Shown piece by piece: positions 31,316 through 42,654 of a DNA stretch of 64,000 nucleotides; positions within the stretch are counted from its first letter, which is position 1, and the number at the start of each line of letters is the position of its first letter. Location of the stretch: assembly GCA_018806915.1 (NCBI GenBank), contig JAGKQI010000093.1, positions 496,001-560,000 on the forward strand. Direction: 5' to 3'. This DNA comes from Phytophthora colocasiae. Lineage: Eukaryota; Oomycota; Peronosporomycetes; Peronosporales; Peronosporaceae. The notes beneath the pieces are model-generated. The model was not told where the DNA came from. It worked only from the letters and a program-made list of their open reading frames with translations, and searched no databases. The position numbers and the translations under genes are program-made.

Positions 31316-34300
31316 ATGGTGGAAAGCTGCGACTGTTGTTGGGCGGAGCTACTCCGTGACCACCGACCATCTATTCGACTATTTACTTGTCTGCGTGCCT
31401 GGAGATGCGTCACTTTACAGCACAAACACCGATTTCAGATATCCACACCGCAAAAATGGCAGGAAACTCAGTTCTTCGAGGTGCTGAATGATTTTCTATG
31501 AAGCTATGTATTATAATACTGTTAGTACAAACTGATAGAAATGTTACCATAGAAGGAGCTGCCAATGCATGCTGTAGTTGTCTCCCTTAACTACAAGAAA
31601 GACACAGTAGACAAACCTTTCGAGCTGCTTGGAAGCATCTACGCTTTATATCCGTCGTCAGCCAATCTATTGGATTCCCAGGTATTCCAATATTTGTTTT
31701 TATGAAGTTTTATTTCATGTTAACGGCGCGTTTTGTACATGTACAGCACCGATCACCTCTGTACTATGCTCTCGAGCAGCGTTGGGAGATTGAAAAACTG
31801 TCGTGGTTAATAGACAAAAGTCTGGATACTGTTCTCGAAAAAAATTCGGACGGGTTGTCTCTCATCACCCACGCTCTCTTGAATAGCTGTCCGGAGGAAT
31901 TGGTTATTCGTCTGGCTGTTGCCGCTGCCTCTCGTTGTATTATTACAGTTGACGAGTTACTAGATGGTCAGTACTTCGAAAGTGCTCGTCGGGTACGTTT
32001 CAAAACTTTTGTAGATTTTCTGTTTCCCCAACGTGCTAAGATTTTGCTTCCAGTTCTGTTGTCGAGCACTTCAGGATTTCTTTGCTGGCGTTTCAAAGTT
32101 TCCACACGCACAATGCCGGTCATTATTTGGAGTGCATCGACAATATGACGAAGATCAGGGGCGTGTAGCTGCCACAACGATTAGAGATACTTGGGTAAGC
32201 TTTATCGAAACGTGGGGTCATTTCGGTAAGCCATTCATCGTCATTTTTATTATCATAGCTTTGCCTGAACATATCCAATATTTAGGTGTTCCCTTGATTC
32301 AGATAAACCTTCCAGAAGCGCTATTTCCCGTCATTGACTCACTTGTGGAGGTTGTTCTCGTCGTCAAAGGAGAGCCACTAACCTATCAGTGGTTTATCAA
32401 ACAGGATGATCAAAGTGAAGGTGTTCCCATCGACGGTGCTACTCAGAGCTTCATCTTTATATCCTCCAGCATTCAACCGCATAACGAAGGCATTTACTTC
32501 TGTGAAGTGACTAACCGGCGTGGTCGAGTGGTCTCTAATCAAATGGCAGTGCGTGTAATTGACGATCGAATGCCACCTGACCCGGTGTTAAATTTTGTTG
32601 TGGATAAAACCGCTTTGACACCTGGTGCTCATACTGTACGTTGCTTGAAATCGAGTGCTGGGGGTCGTGTGCATCATTCACAAACAGATGCAACAGTCGT
32701 TTTTCAGCCTGGTTTCTTTCTCTGTTTGGACCGCGATGGCAATGATGTGTCGGATACCCACGGTGCTGAGATAGCAATTTCTTGTCGTGCAGCAGATGAG
32801 AAGAATTTGATGTTGCACCGTGGAGAGGCTTTTGCCAGTGATTTGTTCGATGTTTTCCCAAGAACAATGGGGGATTTACGACGTCCAGCGTTGCTGTGGA
32901 TTCCACATTTTCTAGTAGAAGATGCTAACAGTGATGTTGTGGTGGTGGAGGTTGACTCCAAGTCTGGAAGAATTCTTCGAGATATCGAGTATCCTGACAT
33001 CAGCGATGAATTTGCTAGTGTGGCTATCAGTCATCTCGGTACGTTCGCCGTTGTAAGTCGACTGAAAACCCTTCGTAATGACGGGGGAAGTGCAGGGATC
33101 GTTGAATGTGCACGATTGATAATCTTACATCCAACGAATTTCTCTGACAGTTCACAATTCGGAAATGTTCAATTATCGATAGCTTTGGTCCGAAATGCAG
33201 CGAATTATTGCGAGGAAGCAGAAGTTCGACTACGACATGCACGCGATGGTCAATCCCCCCCTTTAACAATTGATTCTTTTCAGTTGAACATTCGTGAAAA
33301 CTTCTCGTTAAACCTTCAAATCGGTGAAGGAGATCGGGTCATCTTCCGATGGCCACCTCCCAGCTCTGAAATTTTGCTCACTCATGTGGAAGTTTCAGTT
33401 GATAATTTGATGCGGAACTCCGACATGACCGTAACATATCCAGCCTTCGTGAAGATCCCGATTCGTGCTGTAGTAGGCAGAACCCCAGCTCAAAAGCGAA
33501 CTATTGTGAATTCTGTCGATCCAAGCACTGAACAATTTCTTTTCGAAAAAGATTGGACTGTTGTGATACCTTTTCTACGTGATTCAGAGACAGAATTTGG
33601 GGATCCACCACCTTCACCATCAATTGTTGAAAGAACAAGTACTTCCTTGGTTCTTGACCTAAAAGCATCTGCAGGTGAAGGAGAAACTACGAGAATGGAC
33701 GACGAACAGAACGACTTTACCCCGTACTTCTATGTCGTGGAGATGGCTATTTTCTCACCAACATTTTGGTATCGATATGATCAAACGTGGTGGTTCGACA
33801 AAACGAAGACTCGTGTTCTCGACGGGATGTACCAAGTTGTTCACCGAGGATTTAATACGAAAGTTATGATATCGACATCTGCTTATGCCGGTTGTGTGCG
33901 GGTCGCACGGTGTAGCATCGATTGCTTTGGAGAATACAGTACACCGCTACTCCTGCCACCACTCGGTACAGAATCATATTCACAAAGCGATTCGTTGTCT
34001 TGTAAAGATCTCGCAACACCAGACACCAATTCTATTGAAATGGATACTTCGAGCTGCAGACTGAACAAGTTACTTGAAGATCTTCACATTGATAATTCCA
34101 AGTTGAAAACAGTGTATGGTATGACGCGTTGTATAAGAAGTTCACATGACGTTACTGTGGCTTTGCTGGAAGCCAAGAAATCGCTGCGTTCGTGCAACTT
34201 CGAGCTAGTATTGCTGGTATCGGGGTTTTCAGCGCTAAGCCAGCAACTGACTCGCATCAAAACAGCTAGCTACTACTACACAAAGATAATGGAGCCATTC

Positions 34301-35286
34301 CTGTGCGTGCAACGTGCTGTTCCGGAGCTGGACAGTTATCCGGTGGATAAAGCTGCACTTATTCGGCGGCTGCATGAGCTGCTTCATGTAAGTTTTTAAC
34401 TTCTTGTTCTTGCAGGCAAATCCTTACTGTTGATTTATTAGGAAGTTCACGAGATTATCACCAAACTATCTTCACCTGGCTGGCTGCAATAGTACGTACA
34501 CATCGTTTTTGTCTATAGTTTCTTCACTCACTGCGATGTTGTTGTAGTGTTATCTTGGACGAATGGTTTGAAGATGAGTTACACAAGATTTTCCTAAAAA
34601 CTGGTGAACTACTGGTCAACGACAGATTCCCTCTACAGTGCGCTAGAATCCTTCAAGAAGCGTTAGAAGCACCAATGGATAGCAACATTCCCCGGATCAT
34701 GGAAACAGCGCGATCCTATCTACTTCTCGCGGTTGGGAAGTTTTGGGAAGCATCTGATCAAGAGACGAAGCTGATGATCAGTCGAGAGTTGTGCCATACT
34801 CTCCAGCTTTACCCTGAAAACGATTCTGATCAGCAAGATCGCGATGAAGAGGAGCGTAAGGAGCTATCAGTACATAAGTTACTTGCCGAACTGGAGTCGT
34901 CGACTTCTCTCCAAGCTCTGGACTCTTTACGTCAGCAAGATTCCTTTGCCCAGCACATTGTCTCTGTATCGCCCAATGATGAGGAAAAGTGCGAACGTGT
35001 GCCTGAAGCTGTTCATTTCGATTTGGATCCCTTCATTCGAGGCGTAAACCCCACTGGAATGCATCTTGTTCTCAAAGTGGCGAATGTTTCTCTCGATGGT
35101 TGTGCTGTCCAGGGTAAAGCTACCTTTTGTGAACGCTTGACCAGACTCAGTTTCTTTCCTGCAGCAGAGTTTGAACGTAAAAGCCGCTACTGCGTCACCG
35201 TCCGTGAACAAGAGCTACTGTCAAGCCTCGGAGGAACTCTACCTAAAAGATCATCATTTACGATTCACTTTACAACTCCAGCATAG
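31316..35286 (+). CDS. Multidomain protein with ankyrin-like, Ig-like, ZU5-like and FN3-like regions
   Basis: Proposed exons are 31316-31480, 31553-31681, 31747-31992, 32054-32225, 32286-34387, 34442-34491 and 34548-35286. All junctions are in phase, giving about 1,200 residues. The 60-nt intron at 32226-32285 has good signals (gtaagc, tttag) but is also open in frame, so retention is possible. A later start at ATG 31565 is an alternative. An N-terminal ankyrin-like stretch (HRSPLYYALEQRWEIEKLSW) is followed by an Ig-like domain: LTYQWFIKQDD, EGIYFCEVTNRRGRVVSNQM. Then comes a ZU5-like beta domain (AGGRVHHSQTDATVVFQPGF) and an FN3-like region near exon 5's end. No signal peptide is seen. Adaptor or scaffold function is inferred. 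The 3' end is 43 bases from the convergent neighbour. Confidence 0.65.
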
Positions 35287-35329
35287 CTCAGACAATGGTG
35301 AAGGCTTGGCAATCTGTATATTCCGTCAG

Positions 35330-36415
35330 CTAAAAGCCCTTCCACCCATTCTTCGTAGCTATAGCAAACCGAGAATGCCAGTCTCGACACCCGTACTCAT
35401 CCACACAAGGATTTCCGTAAATACACGAACAGGATTCAAAGCCTCGGCCATCGTCTTTTTCCATTTTCTTCTGTTTCTGTATTTCACCGTTCCACAGTGC
35501 CCTCGTTGCCTCTTGATCCCGACGTAATTGGTCCTCTTCCTGCTCTACCACGACGTAATACGTATGATCCTTCTCCAAATCGTGATAAGTTCCTCGTGGA
35601 TCTTCATGCACGAGACTATCAAAGATTCCATTCTCCTCGCGCTGGAACCGTTCGGGATTCGGGTGTTGTGAGAGACGCACCAAGCAATTAGGCATCACAA
35701 ACGACAGACAGTAGACTTCATCGATGTTTGCTTGAGTAGTTGATCCGTTCTCAATCTCGAATAACTCGTCGTAGCTCTCGTAGATCAGTTTCACCAGTCC
35801 ATTGCCGTTTAATTTTCGTAATGGTTCAGCTTCCTCTGCAGCGGCGAAATCTTCTGTAGCAATATCATCGCGAAGTGATTCAGTCACTGGAATGCCGTCT
35901 GGGACCATTGAGCCAACAGTTTCCGTAGTACATGGTTCGTTTTCTACTGCTAGGGTTCCACTTGTGCCTGCTGCGACTGGGATAGCACTGCAATCAGGGC
36001 CAGTACCAAGAGAACTTTCGTCTACGACTTGCTGCCCGGTGGGTTGGACACTTGGAAGAGGTTTCACAGATGCCGATACTTTTGTTGGAGTTCCTCGGAC
36101 TGGTGACTTCGACGGAGATTTAGGTGGAGCTGCTTTTACTGCTTTAGTCCCATCAGTAGACACAGGTGTTGGCTTACGAGGCATTGGAGCGTCTTTGGTC
36201 TGTATACAACGGGAAGAGGACACGACAGAAACAACAGGTTGGGAAAACTGCCTTTTTGTGTGTATGCAGTACTACCTTTTTAGCTGGTGACGGTGCAAGT
36301 GAAGGCAACTTGACATCTTCCTTCCCCTACAGTGCAATACTTTACGTAAGTAATTCTACATAGCATATATGAGCTTTCGAGGACGAACCTTCTGGATATC
36401 AACGCGCCGAGCCAT
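35330..36415 (-). CDS. Hypothetical protein, three exons
   Basis: Exons 36415-36389, 36326-36276 and 36199-35330 are separated by introns of 62 and 76 nt and are all phase 0, so the N-terminus reads MARRVDIQKGKEDVKLPSLA and continues into the large exon, 315 residues in total. Residues up to about 130 are Pro/Ser/Thr/Lys-rich and probably disordered. A folded part begins around LRKLNGNGLVKLIYESYDEL and ends in a Cys-containing segment, CSCIYGNPCVDEYGCRDWHS, followed by RFAIATKNGWKGF. This terminal block has the look of a conserved signature, but I cannot assign it. The first two exons total only 26 codons, so an annotation starting at the internal Met of exon 3 would miss them. Confidence 0.65.
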
Positions 36416-36588
36416 CTTGCTTCCACCACTCTGCGCCATCCCTCGACTGTTTTCCTACTCTACGAATGCTGCCAGGTACCAGGATAATAATAAAACGAGG
36501 TATTTCAAGTGCAAAGAAAATATGATTGAACTCCATCACCACGCCACGCCTTCACTCCAATCTTAGCAAGTCCTTTTGGTCGCTTGAG

Positions 36589-39500
36589 CTAGTGCAGCTG
36601 GGCAAATTCTTCGATTCGCAAAGTCAAATCCTCCACTGTAATTTGGTCCGTACCATCCAGCATGCCATCGTTGTTCAACTTCTCCACTACCTTCATCATC
36701 TGAGGCTTCGTCAAGTCCAAGAAGCTTTCCACCAAGTCTCCGTCGATAAAATTACGCGCTTCTGACACCGATCGCCGGTTTTCAAACATGCGCCAATCCT
36801 TGTGAGAGAAGCCTCCAACGCCCTTCACGATGTGTGTCAGGGCTTCCTGAACGCGGAGCAGGAACGAGTGCTGGGTTTTGCTGATCGGCAGGATGACGCC
36901 AATCATTCCGCTGACAGTTCCAAACAACATCGACTGATTCTGAACGGTTGGGACAACAGGAGCACGTTCACCTACATCAACCATTGCAGTGGGGCCAGTA
37001 GGAGCTTGTGCTGAAGAATTGTTTTGCATCACTAGCGATCCATATCTAAAGCGGTTCACGAACTCGCCCAGATGGAACTCGCCAACCGTATCCAGACGAC
37101 CACGCTCTTCATCAGATGCCGCGCCGCTGTTGCGCTGTACAGTAAATAAATTGAAGTCCGTTTCGCTGCCGATGTACGTATCATCGTCAATGATACCCAC
37201 AGCAGACATCCAATTTGAGTTCAGATCCTTCGCAATCTCTTCGATGGTCCCATCCAGCTGCTTGTAGCTAAGCAGCGAAACCGACTTCATCAAATCGCCC
37301 ACTACGATAAAGTCACCTCGTGACTCCATGTAAAGTACCAGGGTGTGGCCATAATGACCGCATTCTGAAACCAGCTCCTTCTCGTTGTCAGTGTTTTCAG
37401 TCCACTTGTACAGCTGCGCCTTACTGTTCACACCTGCGAGCACCTTTCCATTGAAAGAATTGAGACAGTATACTGCCCCCTTCACTTCTTTTTCAGTAAC
37501 CAGCTGCAGCTTTCGTTCACCATGAATGCCAGTGACAGCAAACACCAAAATTCGGCCTTGGTGCGGCTCCGCTTCTTCTTCGTGAATGTAGGCAGTTCCA
37601 ACAACGAAATAGGACGAGCTCACGGAATCGCCCGCAAAAGGGCACACAACGACTGAGCAGGGAGTCTCAAACGGATCCAGTCGAAAGGAGTGCAGCACTT
37701 CGAATGTTTGGTCATCGAACAACCGCACAAAACCCTGGTCAACTTCCTCGCCTGTGTCGTCCACCGTAAAACTCACAGTCAGCACGCCAAGGGTATGGGA
37801 TTCTGGGTCGTGAGCAATTCTGCGGGCCCACTCGTTTAAGTGGAAAGTCTGGATGTGCAGCTTTTGAATGTCGTCGACCGTTCCGATCATCAGTTCTTCT
37901 TCAGACGACAGAGCAAGGCACTCAGGGAAGGACTCCGAGTCGAACGAACACATCACATTCACTTCCTTGGAGTTGATGTTCGAGTAGAGCAGTTTGTTGT
38001 TGCTGGAGTAGATGACAGTCGGCCGATCGCAAGCAGCAAACACGTGCGTCATGTTCTTTGATCGGAAAGTTGACAACGAGAGTGGCTGCGACCCTAGGGA
38101 AACACGCTTTCGAGTTCCAAGAGTTCCTCGCTCGACGTTCAACTCATAGTTCATAAGACTTCCGTCGCCAAGTCCAACGAGCAAGTAGTCTTTCCCTTCG
38201 AAAGTGTTACAGAGTACTGATCGGGGAAGTAAATCGGTTCCAAGAGATTCAGTAGTCACCTTCTCAAGCGTTGGTAACTTCAAAACAGACACCGAGAAGT
38301 TGGTCCAAAGTCCAACGACACAAAGTGAAGTGCGCAACGCAGCCATATCCCAAGGTACTGATGCGCCTGTCATGGAGATGTCTTCATCTTCTGCACTGCT
38401 TGAAGCTAGCGGAGTGATATCCACGCATGCGATTTCGTGCTCCATCTTGGCTGTAGTCTTCTCTGTAATCTGGCCATTCTCAACCTCCAAATACACGAGC
38501 ACTCCGCCTGACGTTGCAACCGCTACCTGAGTGGGGTTTGCAGCAGCAACAGTGATTCTCGATCCCGACGGGGGCGACCAGGTAGAAGTCAGTGCAAACG
38601 AGGCGCAGCTGATGAGACGTACCTCTGCCTCAGTCACTTGTAGCCACACATCCCCAAACATGCTTCGACACAACAGAGTCTTAACGTTCGTGAATGCTGG
38701 AATATCTTTCTCCTCCATTTCATCGTCGTCGCCAATAGCAAGAATACGGATCTCACTCACGTAACTTTGCACAAGATACTTGTCGTGCTCTGCAGCAAAC
38801 GTCTCGCGAAGTGACCACATTCCCTTGATACCAGGCAGCTCTGCACTAGCTTGCTCGTTAATTCCAATGCCATTGCGGATTACTCGCAGCGTTCCATCCT
38901 TATCGGCACCACTGCAAGTCACAATTTGGCCCTGACCCTGGCGATCGAGGTCCATCACACAGAAGTCGATAATTGGTCCAACGTTCACGTATGTGTCCAA
39001 CACTTCGAGATACGATCCGTTTTCATCACGGTCGGCATTAAGTTTGATCAGCTGCGAATCACCGAATGTGCTGCCAATGAACACCACGCCATTATCCAGA
39101 TACGACAAACACGACGCAATATTGGTCTCTCCCAGGACCTCTAGATGCACTCCACTGACCTCCTTCCCAGTATGCTGCAGAGCCACAACAGACAGAGTTC
39201 CGTACTGATCAGCGAGTAAGAACCTCGATCCGTCCTTATCCACAGCACCATACACTTGAATCACAGTGCTCTGCATCGGAATAGCATGGAAAGTACTTCC
39301 ATTGTGATACACAATGGTCTGGTTGGACACAATGAGTACTCCACCAGTCGGTGCCGGTACGGGAATCAATAAACTCGCTCCAGACTCGACATTCGACTGA
39401 CTCCATGGTCCCTCAGCAAAGTCCTTCTCCTTGAGCAGAATATGGTACGTCTTCAAGTGTCTCGCCGCTTTGTAGTCTTCGTACAAGACACAAATAGTCG

Positions 39501-40023
39501 GTTTGCTGTATCCATGCAGGAACTTGATATCAATGACTCGTAGTTCATCCAGACGGATGTTAAACGTATCCTTCAAGATGCCTTTTCCACTGTCAATAGG
39601 GATGACCTTGAAGTAACCCTCGTACAGGTTCATACCGATGAGTCTTCCTTCTGGATCGATGTTGCCACTGGTGACGATTTCACTGCTACGGCCGATGGAG
39701 TCTCGGATGCTGCCGTGAGCTTTGGTCACTACCTGCTGTGTAGCTGCGTCATAGGCCAGTACACAGAACTGGAAACGCTGTGTGACGATGAAAAGCCAGT
39801 CCTGGGGCTCGTTAGTGGCGCGGAAGACCTCGAAGATGGCGATGCGGCCGTACAGACTGATGTCGTGCTGTGGCTGCAGCCCCTCAGGCGTCAGGAGATG
39901 CACCTCGAAGCGCGTACTCTTAGCTAAGAGCAAGTTGGTGTCGTTCGGGCCCGTGAACGCCGCTGTGAGCGAGTGAGTGACGCTTGTAGGCTTCTGCGCC
40001 GTGGCCACGTAATTGTACGCCAT
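36589..40023 (-). CDS. DDB1: DNA damage-binding protein 1 (CUL4 ubiquitin ligase adaptor)
   Basis: An intronless 1,144-residue protein, close to the 1,140 residues of animal DDB1. It begins MAYNYVATAQKPTSVTHSLT, and contains the diagnostic segments NLLLAKSTRFEVHLLTPEGL, FLHGYSKPTICVLYEDYKAA and ETNIASCLSYLDNGVVFIGS, then GDSQLIKL. The C-terminus has VGEFHLGEFVNRFRYGSLVM, LFGTVSGMIGVI and a helical end. These mark the three beta-propellers and C-terminal helical domain of DDB1, which links CUL4-RBX1 to substrate receptors (DCAFs) for ubiquitination in the nucleus, including repair of UV lesions. It follows the 36.4-kb gene on the same strand with 173 bases between. Three ATGTAGCCAT-like words lie 210-260 bases upstream. 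Confidence 0.95.
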   Translation of the reverse strand: MAYNYVATAQKPTSVTHSLTAAFTGPNDTNLLLAKSTRFEVHLLTPEGLQPQHDISLYGRIAIFEVFRATNEPQDWLFIVTQRFQFCVLAYDAATQQVVTKAHGSIRDSIGRSSEIVTSGNIDPEGRLIGMNLYEGYFKVIPIDSGKGILKDTFNIRLDELRVIDIKFLHGYSKPTICVLYEDYKAARHLKTYHILLKEKDFAEGPWSQSNVESGASLLIPVPAPTGGVLIVSNQTIVYHNGSTFHAIPMQSTVIQVYGAVDKDGSRFLLADQYGTLSVVALQHTGKEVSGVHLEVLGETNIASCLSYLDNGVVFIGSTFGDSQLIKLNADRDENGSYLEVLDTYVNVGPIIDFCVMDLDRQGQGQIVTCSGADKDGTLRVIRNGIGINEQASAELPGIKGMWSLRETFAAEHDKYLVQSYVSEIRILAIGDDDEMEEKDIPAFTNVKTLLCRSMFGDVWLQVTEAEVRLISCASFALTSTWSPPSGSRITVAAANPTQVAVATSGGVLVYLEVENGQITEKTTAKMEHEIACVDITPLASSSAEDEDISMTGASVPWDMAALRTSLCVVGLWTNFSVSVLKLPTLEKVTTESLGTDLLPRSVLCNTFEGKDYLLVGLGDGSLMNYELNVERGTLGTRKRVSLGSQPLSLSTFRSKNMTHVFAACDRPTVIYSSNNKLLYSNINSKEVNVMCSFDSESFPECLALSSEEELMIGTVDDIQKLHIQTFHLNEWARRIAHDPESHTLGVLTVSFTVDDTGEEVDQGFVRLFDDQTFEVLHSFRLDPFETPCSVVVCPFAGDSVSSSYFVVGTAYIHEEEAEPHQGRILVFAVTGIHGERKLQLVTEKEVKGAVYCLNSFNGKVLAGVNSKAQLYKWTENTDNEKELVSECGHYGHTLVLYMESRGDFIVVGDLMKSVSLLSYKQLDGTIEEIAKDLNSNWMSAVGIIDDDTYIGSETDFNLFTVQRNSGAASDEERGRLDTVGEFHLGEFVNRFRYGSLVMQNNSSAQAPTGPTAMVDVGERAPVVPTVQNQSMLFGTVSGMIGVILPISKTQHSFLLRVQEALTHIVKGVGGFSHKDWRMFENRRSVSEARNFIDGDLVESFLDLTKPQMMKVVEKLNNDGMLDGTDQITVEDLTLRIEEFAQLH

Positions 40024-40233
40024 TTAGGGACGATTTCTTAGGCTACAGGGGGAATTGGGAGGTACGACTTGGATAGGAAAGGAGAAAAGACACAGAGGAA
40101 CGACGTCGTGCGCTTGGTGCGGCGTATCGAGAGCCAGGAAGGGAGATACCAGGCGCAGAAGAGCAGGAACCAGACGCCCAACGTATGTGCGAATCAATAT
40201 CTTCGACGATGCGATATTGGTGGGTCGGTGAAA

Positions 40234-40284
40234 ATGGCTACACTTTGAAAATGGCTACATCTTTCAAGGACAGTATGGCTACAT
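40234..40284 (-). promoter_or_regulatory. Three ATGTAGCCAT-type elements upstream of DDB1
   Basis: On the gene strand the word ATGTAGCCAT (once GTGTAGCCAT) occurs at 40284-40275, 40260-40251 and 40243-40234, spaced 17-24 bases. The spacing and the repeated flank aaaatggctaca suggest a short tandem duplication with retained sequence. Position, 211-261 bases before the DDB1 ATG, is compatible with a promoter-proximal site. Confidence 0.35.
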
Positions 40285-40354
40285 CTGTCACTCAAGGACT
40301 CAAGGGAAATACAACGAGGTACTTATTTTCTATCTGCGTCTCGATCAATACCAT

Positions 40355-41013
40355 CTAAAACTCAATAGAACCCAACTTGATCTTGTCGCGATAGGACACA
40401 CCGTTGAAGTCCTCGACTAGATGCTGAAACTCGTGGAGGTGAGTCAAGTGATAATGCGCAGTGTGATTCGGGATGGCCTTGTCACCGGGCATGTAGTGGC
40501 ACACGTGAGTTCCAGCATCCCTGTTACGAGCAAATGTAACGTTTAGAAATCACGACGTAAGTAGCCAAAGCGAAGAAGATATGAACAGCTTACTTCGCAG
40601 CCTTAATTGTCGGCGCGTGCCTTGCGAGCACGAGGACGTCAGCTGGCTTGAGACCAAATTCCTCGCAAACGCGGAGGATTGGCTTTGGGTCTGGGAACTT
40701 CTCCTGGTCTTCTTTCGCCAGGAACATGTCGAATTGGCCTACCATCTACATGTACATATCACTGGTTAGAGCTTTCTATCAGCGTAATAAATGTCATCAG
40801 CATGCTTACCTCCTTCAGGAAGAACTCGTACTCTTCCTGAAGTACATTTCAACAAGTGTTAGTGCAAGATTATTTTTCACATAGCACATGTACGTACACC
40901 CTGTAATGGATCAATCGGAGGAATCACAGCTTTAAACAACCCCCGTAGGTCTGAATAACTCTGCACAACATCAGCACTCAGTTCAGTGCACAATTCATTA
41001 TCAACCTTCTCTC
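40355..41013 (-). CDS. HAD-superfamily hydrolase-like gene, 5' end unresolved
   Basis: Exons from about 41013-40898, 40836-40810, 40745-40594 and 40520-40355 are joined by introns with clean signals (gtacgt with cactaac, gtaagc, gtaagc) and in-phase junctions. The translation contains SADVVQSYSDLRGLFKAVIP, then MVGQFDMFLAKEDQEKFPDP, KPILRVCEEFGLKPADVLVL and KAAKDAGTHVCHYMPGD. The PDPKPILRVCEEFGLKPADV block is the typical HAD region around motifs III and IV (K-PDP, then an acidic loop), but the acidic pair normally following it (GD) is replaced by ARHAPT. The N-terminal DxDGT motif I is missing: upstream the frame is closed by a stop and the space is taken by the neighbouring gene. It is either 5'-truncated or uses exons I cannot see. 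Confidence 0.5.
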
Positions 41014-41739
41014 CAACTGCTCACCAAAACTTCATTTGTGCCTTCATTCACGATCCACGTGGACAATCCCGCCGACGTCGTAGATCCCACCACTTCCTCC
41101 ATTCCTGCCGTCTTGTTCGCCCCTTCTTGTTTCTTCTTTTCCTTCAATTTATTGATTCTGTCCAGGTACTTGTCTCTCAAAGAGCTCCCTTGATTTCCAC
41201 TCTTGACCTCGAAGCTCTTCTTCTGCTGTTGTTTCTGGTGGTTCACTCTCTCCAGCTCTTGAGATGCTGCCTGTAGTTGATTCTCCAAGTAAATTTCATC
41301 TTCACTCTTGCCTGCATTCTTCTCCTTCTCCTCTGAGCCAGTAACTCGATCTAGAACTGACATAATGCACAGAAAATGACTCCCAATTAATCTGTAGCAC
41401 ATGGATATCCGATCAACGCCACATACTTTGACTCGGCAGTCCCTGCAACGTGCTCTGCAGTCTTTCCTTCACTACCCACGGCTTCCCGGTTGAATCTTCA
41501 TTCAGATCCTTAAGCAGACCACGTACGTCGCCCACCAGCATAGATTTAATGCTCGACGGCCCGAAGAGCGAGGATCCGAAACGCTGTACCTTCTGCTCCT
41601 TCTTCTTCTCCAATGCAAGTTTAAGACGCTTCTGTTCAGCCTGTTCCACTGCAGTCTTCCCCAATAGAGTGCTGCATAGCACGTCGTACTCGATGACAAC
41701 GGCCTTGAGCTGCTGGGCAGCAGCCTTTGCCAGCTTCAT
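41001..41739 (-). CDS. Small coiled-coil protein, two exons
   Basis: ATG at 41739; exons 41739-41427 and 41356-41001 with a 70-nt intron (donor gtatgt, acceptor gtcag) encode 222 residues in frame. The sequence is almost wholly helical and charged: LALEKKKEQKVQRFG, a short LVGDVRGLLKDLNEDS block, then the coiled coil QLQAASQELERVNHQKQQQK and YLDRINKLKEKKKQEG. There is no membrane segment or signal peptide. The last bases overlap the 5'-most exon I assign to the HAD-like gene, so one of the two ends may be drawn wrongly; read-through transcription would explain both. I do not recognise the family. Confidence 0.55.
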
Positions 41740-41792
41740 GGTACTTGTGCGGACCTTCCTTTACAAGAACAATCACGTGTGGTTGACATCGA

Positions 41793-41802
41793 ATGTAGCC
41801 AT
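41793..41802 (+). promoter_or_regulatory. ATGTAGCCAT word upstream of the coiled-coil gene
   Basis: Same ten-base word as before the dynein and DDB1 genes, 54 bases upstream of the ATG at 41739 but in the opposite orientation relative to its gene. Confidence 0.25.
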
Positions 41803-42003
41803 ATCCCATGGAGACTTAAGCTGTTGAACGTCCCAAGGTGCAGACTACATTTTCATCGAAACATTCTTCGTCGGCAAAGAACTGTACAAGTCTACAGTAG
41901 CTACGCTGCTGTGGCTGTTGCAATACCGATAATAAATGTGTGTATTTCCTCGAGCTACTCATCATGAGAAAGGAAATTGGGCGAGTTTCTTGGTGCGCTT
42001 AGT

Positions 42004-42651
42004 TTAGTCGGATAAAGCGTGGTAGGCTGTCGCTTGGTGACTCTTCACCTTGCACTTGTAGAACACCTCCAAAGCCTCAGCAAATAGTGCGATCACCATG
42101 AAAACAGTGGCAGTAGCTTGCAAAAGAGGCTTGGCCAGGCCGGTATCGAGGGTATCGGCAGCAAAATTGCACAAGGCCGCTAAGGCTAAACTCGTTGTAC
42201 AACAAAAATCAATCTTCTCCGCACGATCTGTGAAAAGCAGTCACGAAGGTCAGAGAGATTGAGAGAATAAGTGTCAAATATTCATACCTTCGTAGTATCG
42301 GTCACTGCCGTACTTGGGGCGAAGCTCGGTGATGGCGCTTGCTGGGACATCGACAAAAAAACCAATCTCATTGGTGTCGAGCACGACATTGTCAATCTTC
42401 TGTCCCATTGGGATATCGTCCATAGAGGTCATCATGCGAAAAACATCGTGAGGGACTTCGCCTCTCTTCAGCCTTGAAGCGAGTGCGTCGTCCTTGCGTA
42501 GCCGCTTGTTATTGACAATAGCGGGATACACGCACAATGAACGCGAATTGGAGATTTTGAGCCTTTTCACCACGTCCGCCATCGTGTCTCCCTTCCGGAT
42601 GTCTACGTCGACCATGCAACCAACACCGACGATAATGAACGTAGCTTGCAT
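42004..42651 (-). CDS. Crinkler-like ubiquitin-like header fused to a hydrophobic tail, two exons
   Basis: I start at ATG 42651, directly after an initiator-like element. Exons 42651-42288 and 42227-42004, with a 60-nt intron (gtatga/cacag), give 195 residues. Residues 1-105 begin MQATFIIVGVGCMVDVDIRK, continue DTMADVVKRLKI and end NEIGFFVDVPAS. The order strand (FIIVGVG), strand (VDVDI), helix (MADVVKRL), and late strands fits the ubiquitin-like header of oomycete Crinkler (CRN) proteins, though no LFLAK motif is present. Exon 2 is unrelated and hydrophobic (LALAALCNFAADTL, ATVFMVIALFAEALEVFY), suggesting one or two membrane helices. CRN headers are known from host-translocated effectors; secretion and effector function here are unproven. 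Copies at 45155 and 56731 have the header only. Confidence 0.55.
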
Positions 42652-42654
42652 CGC

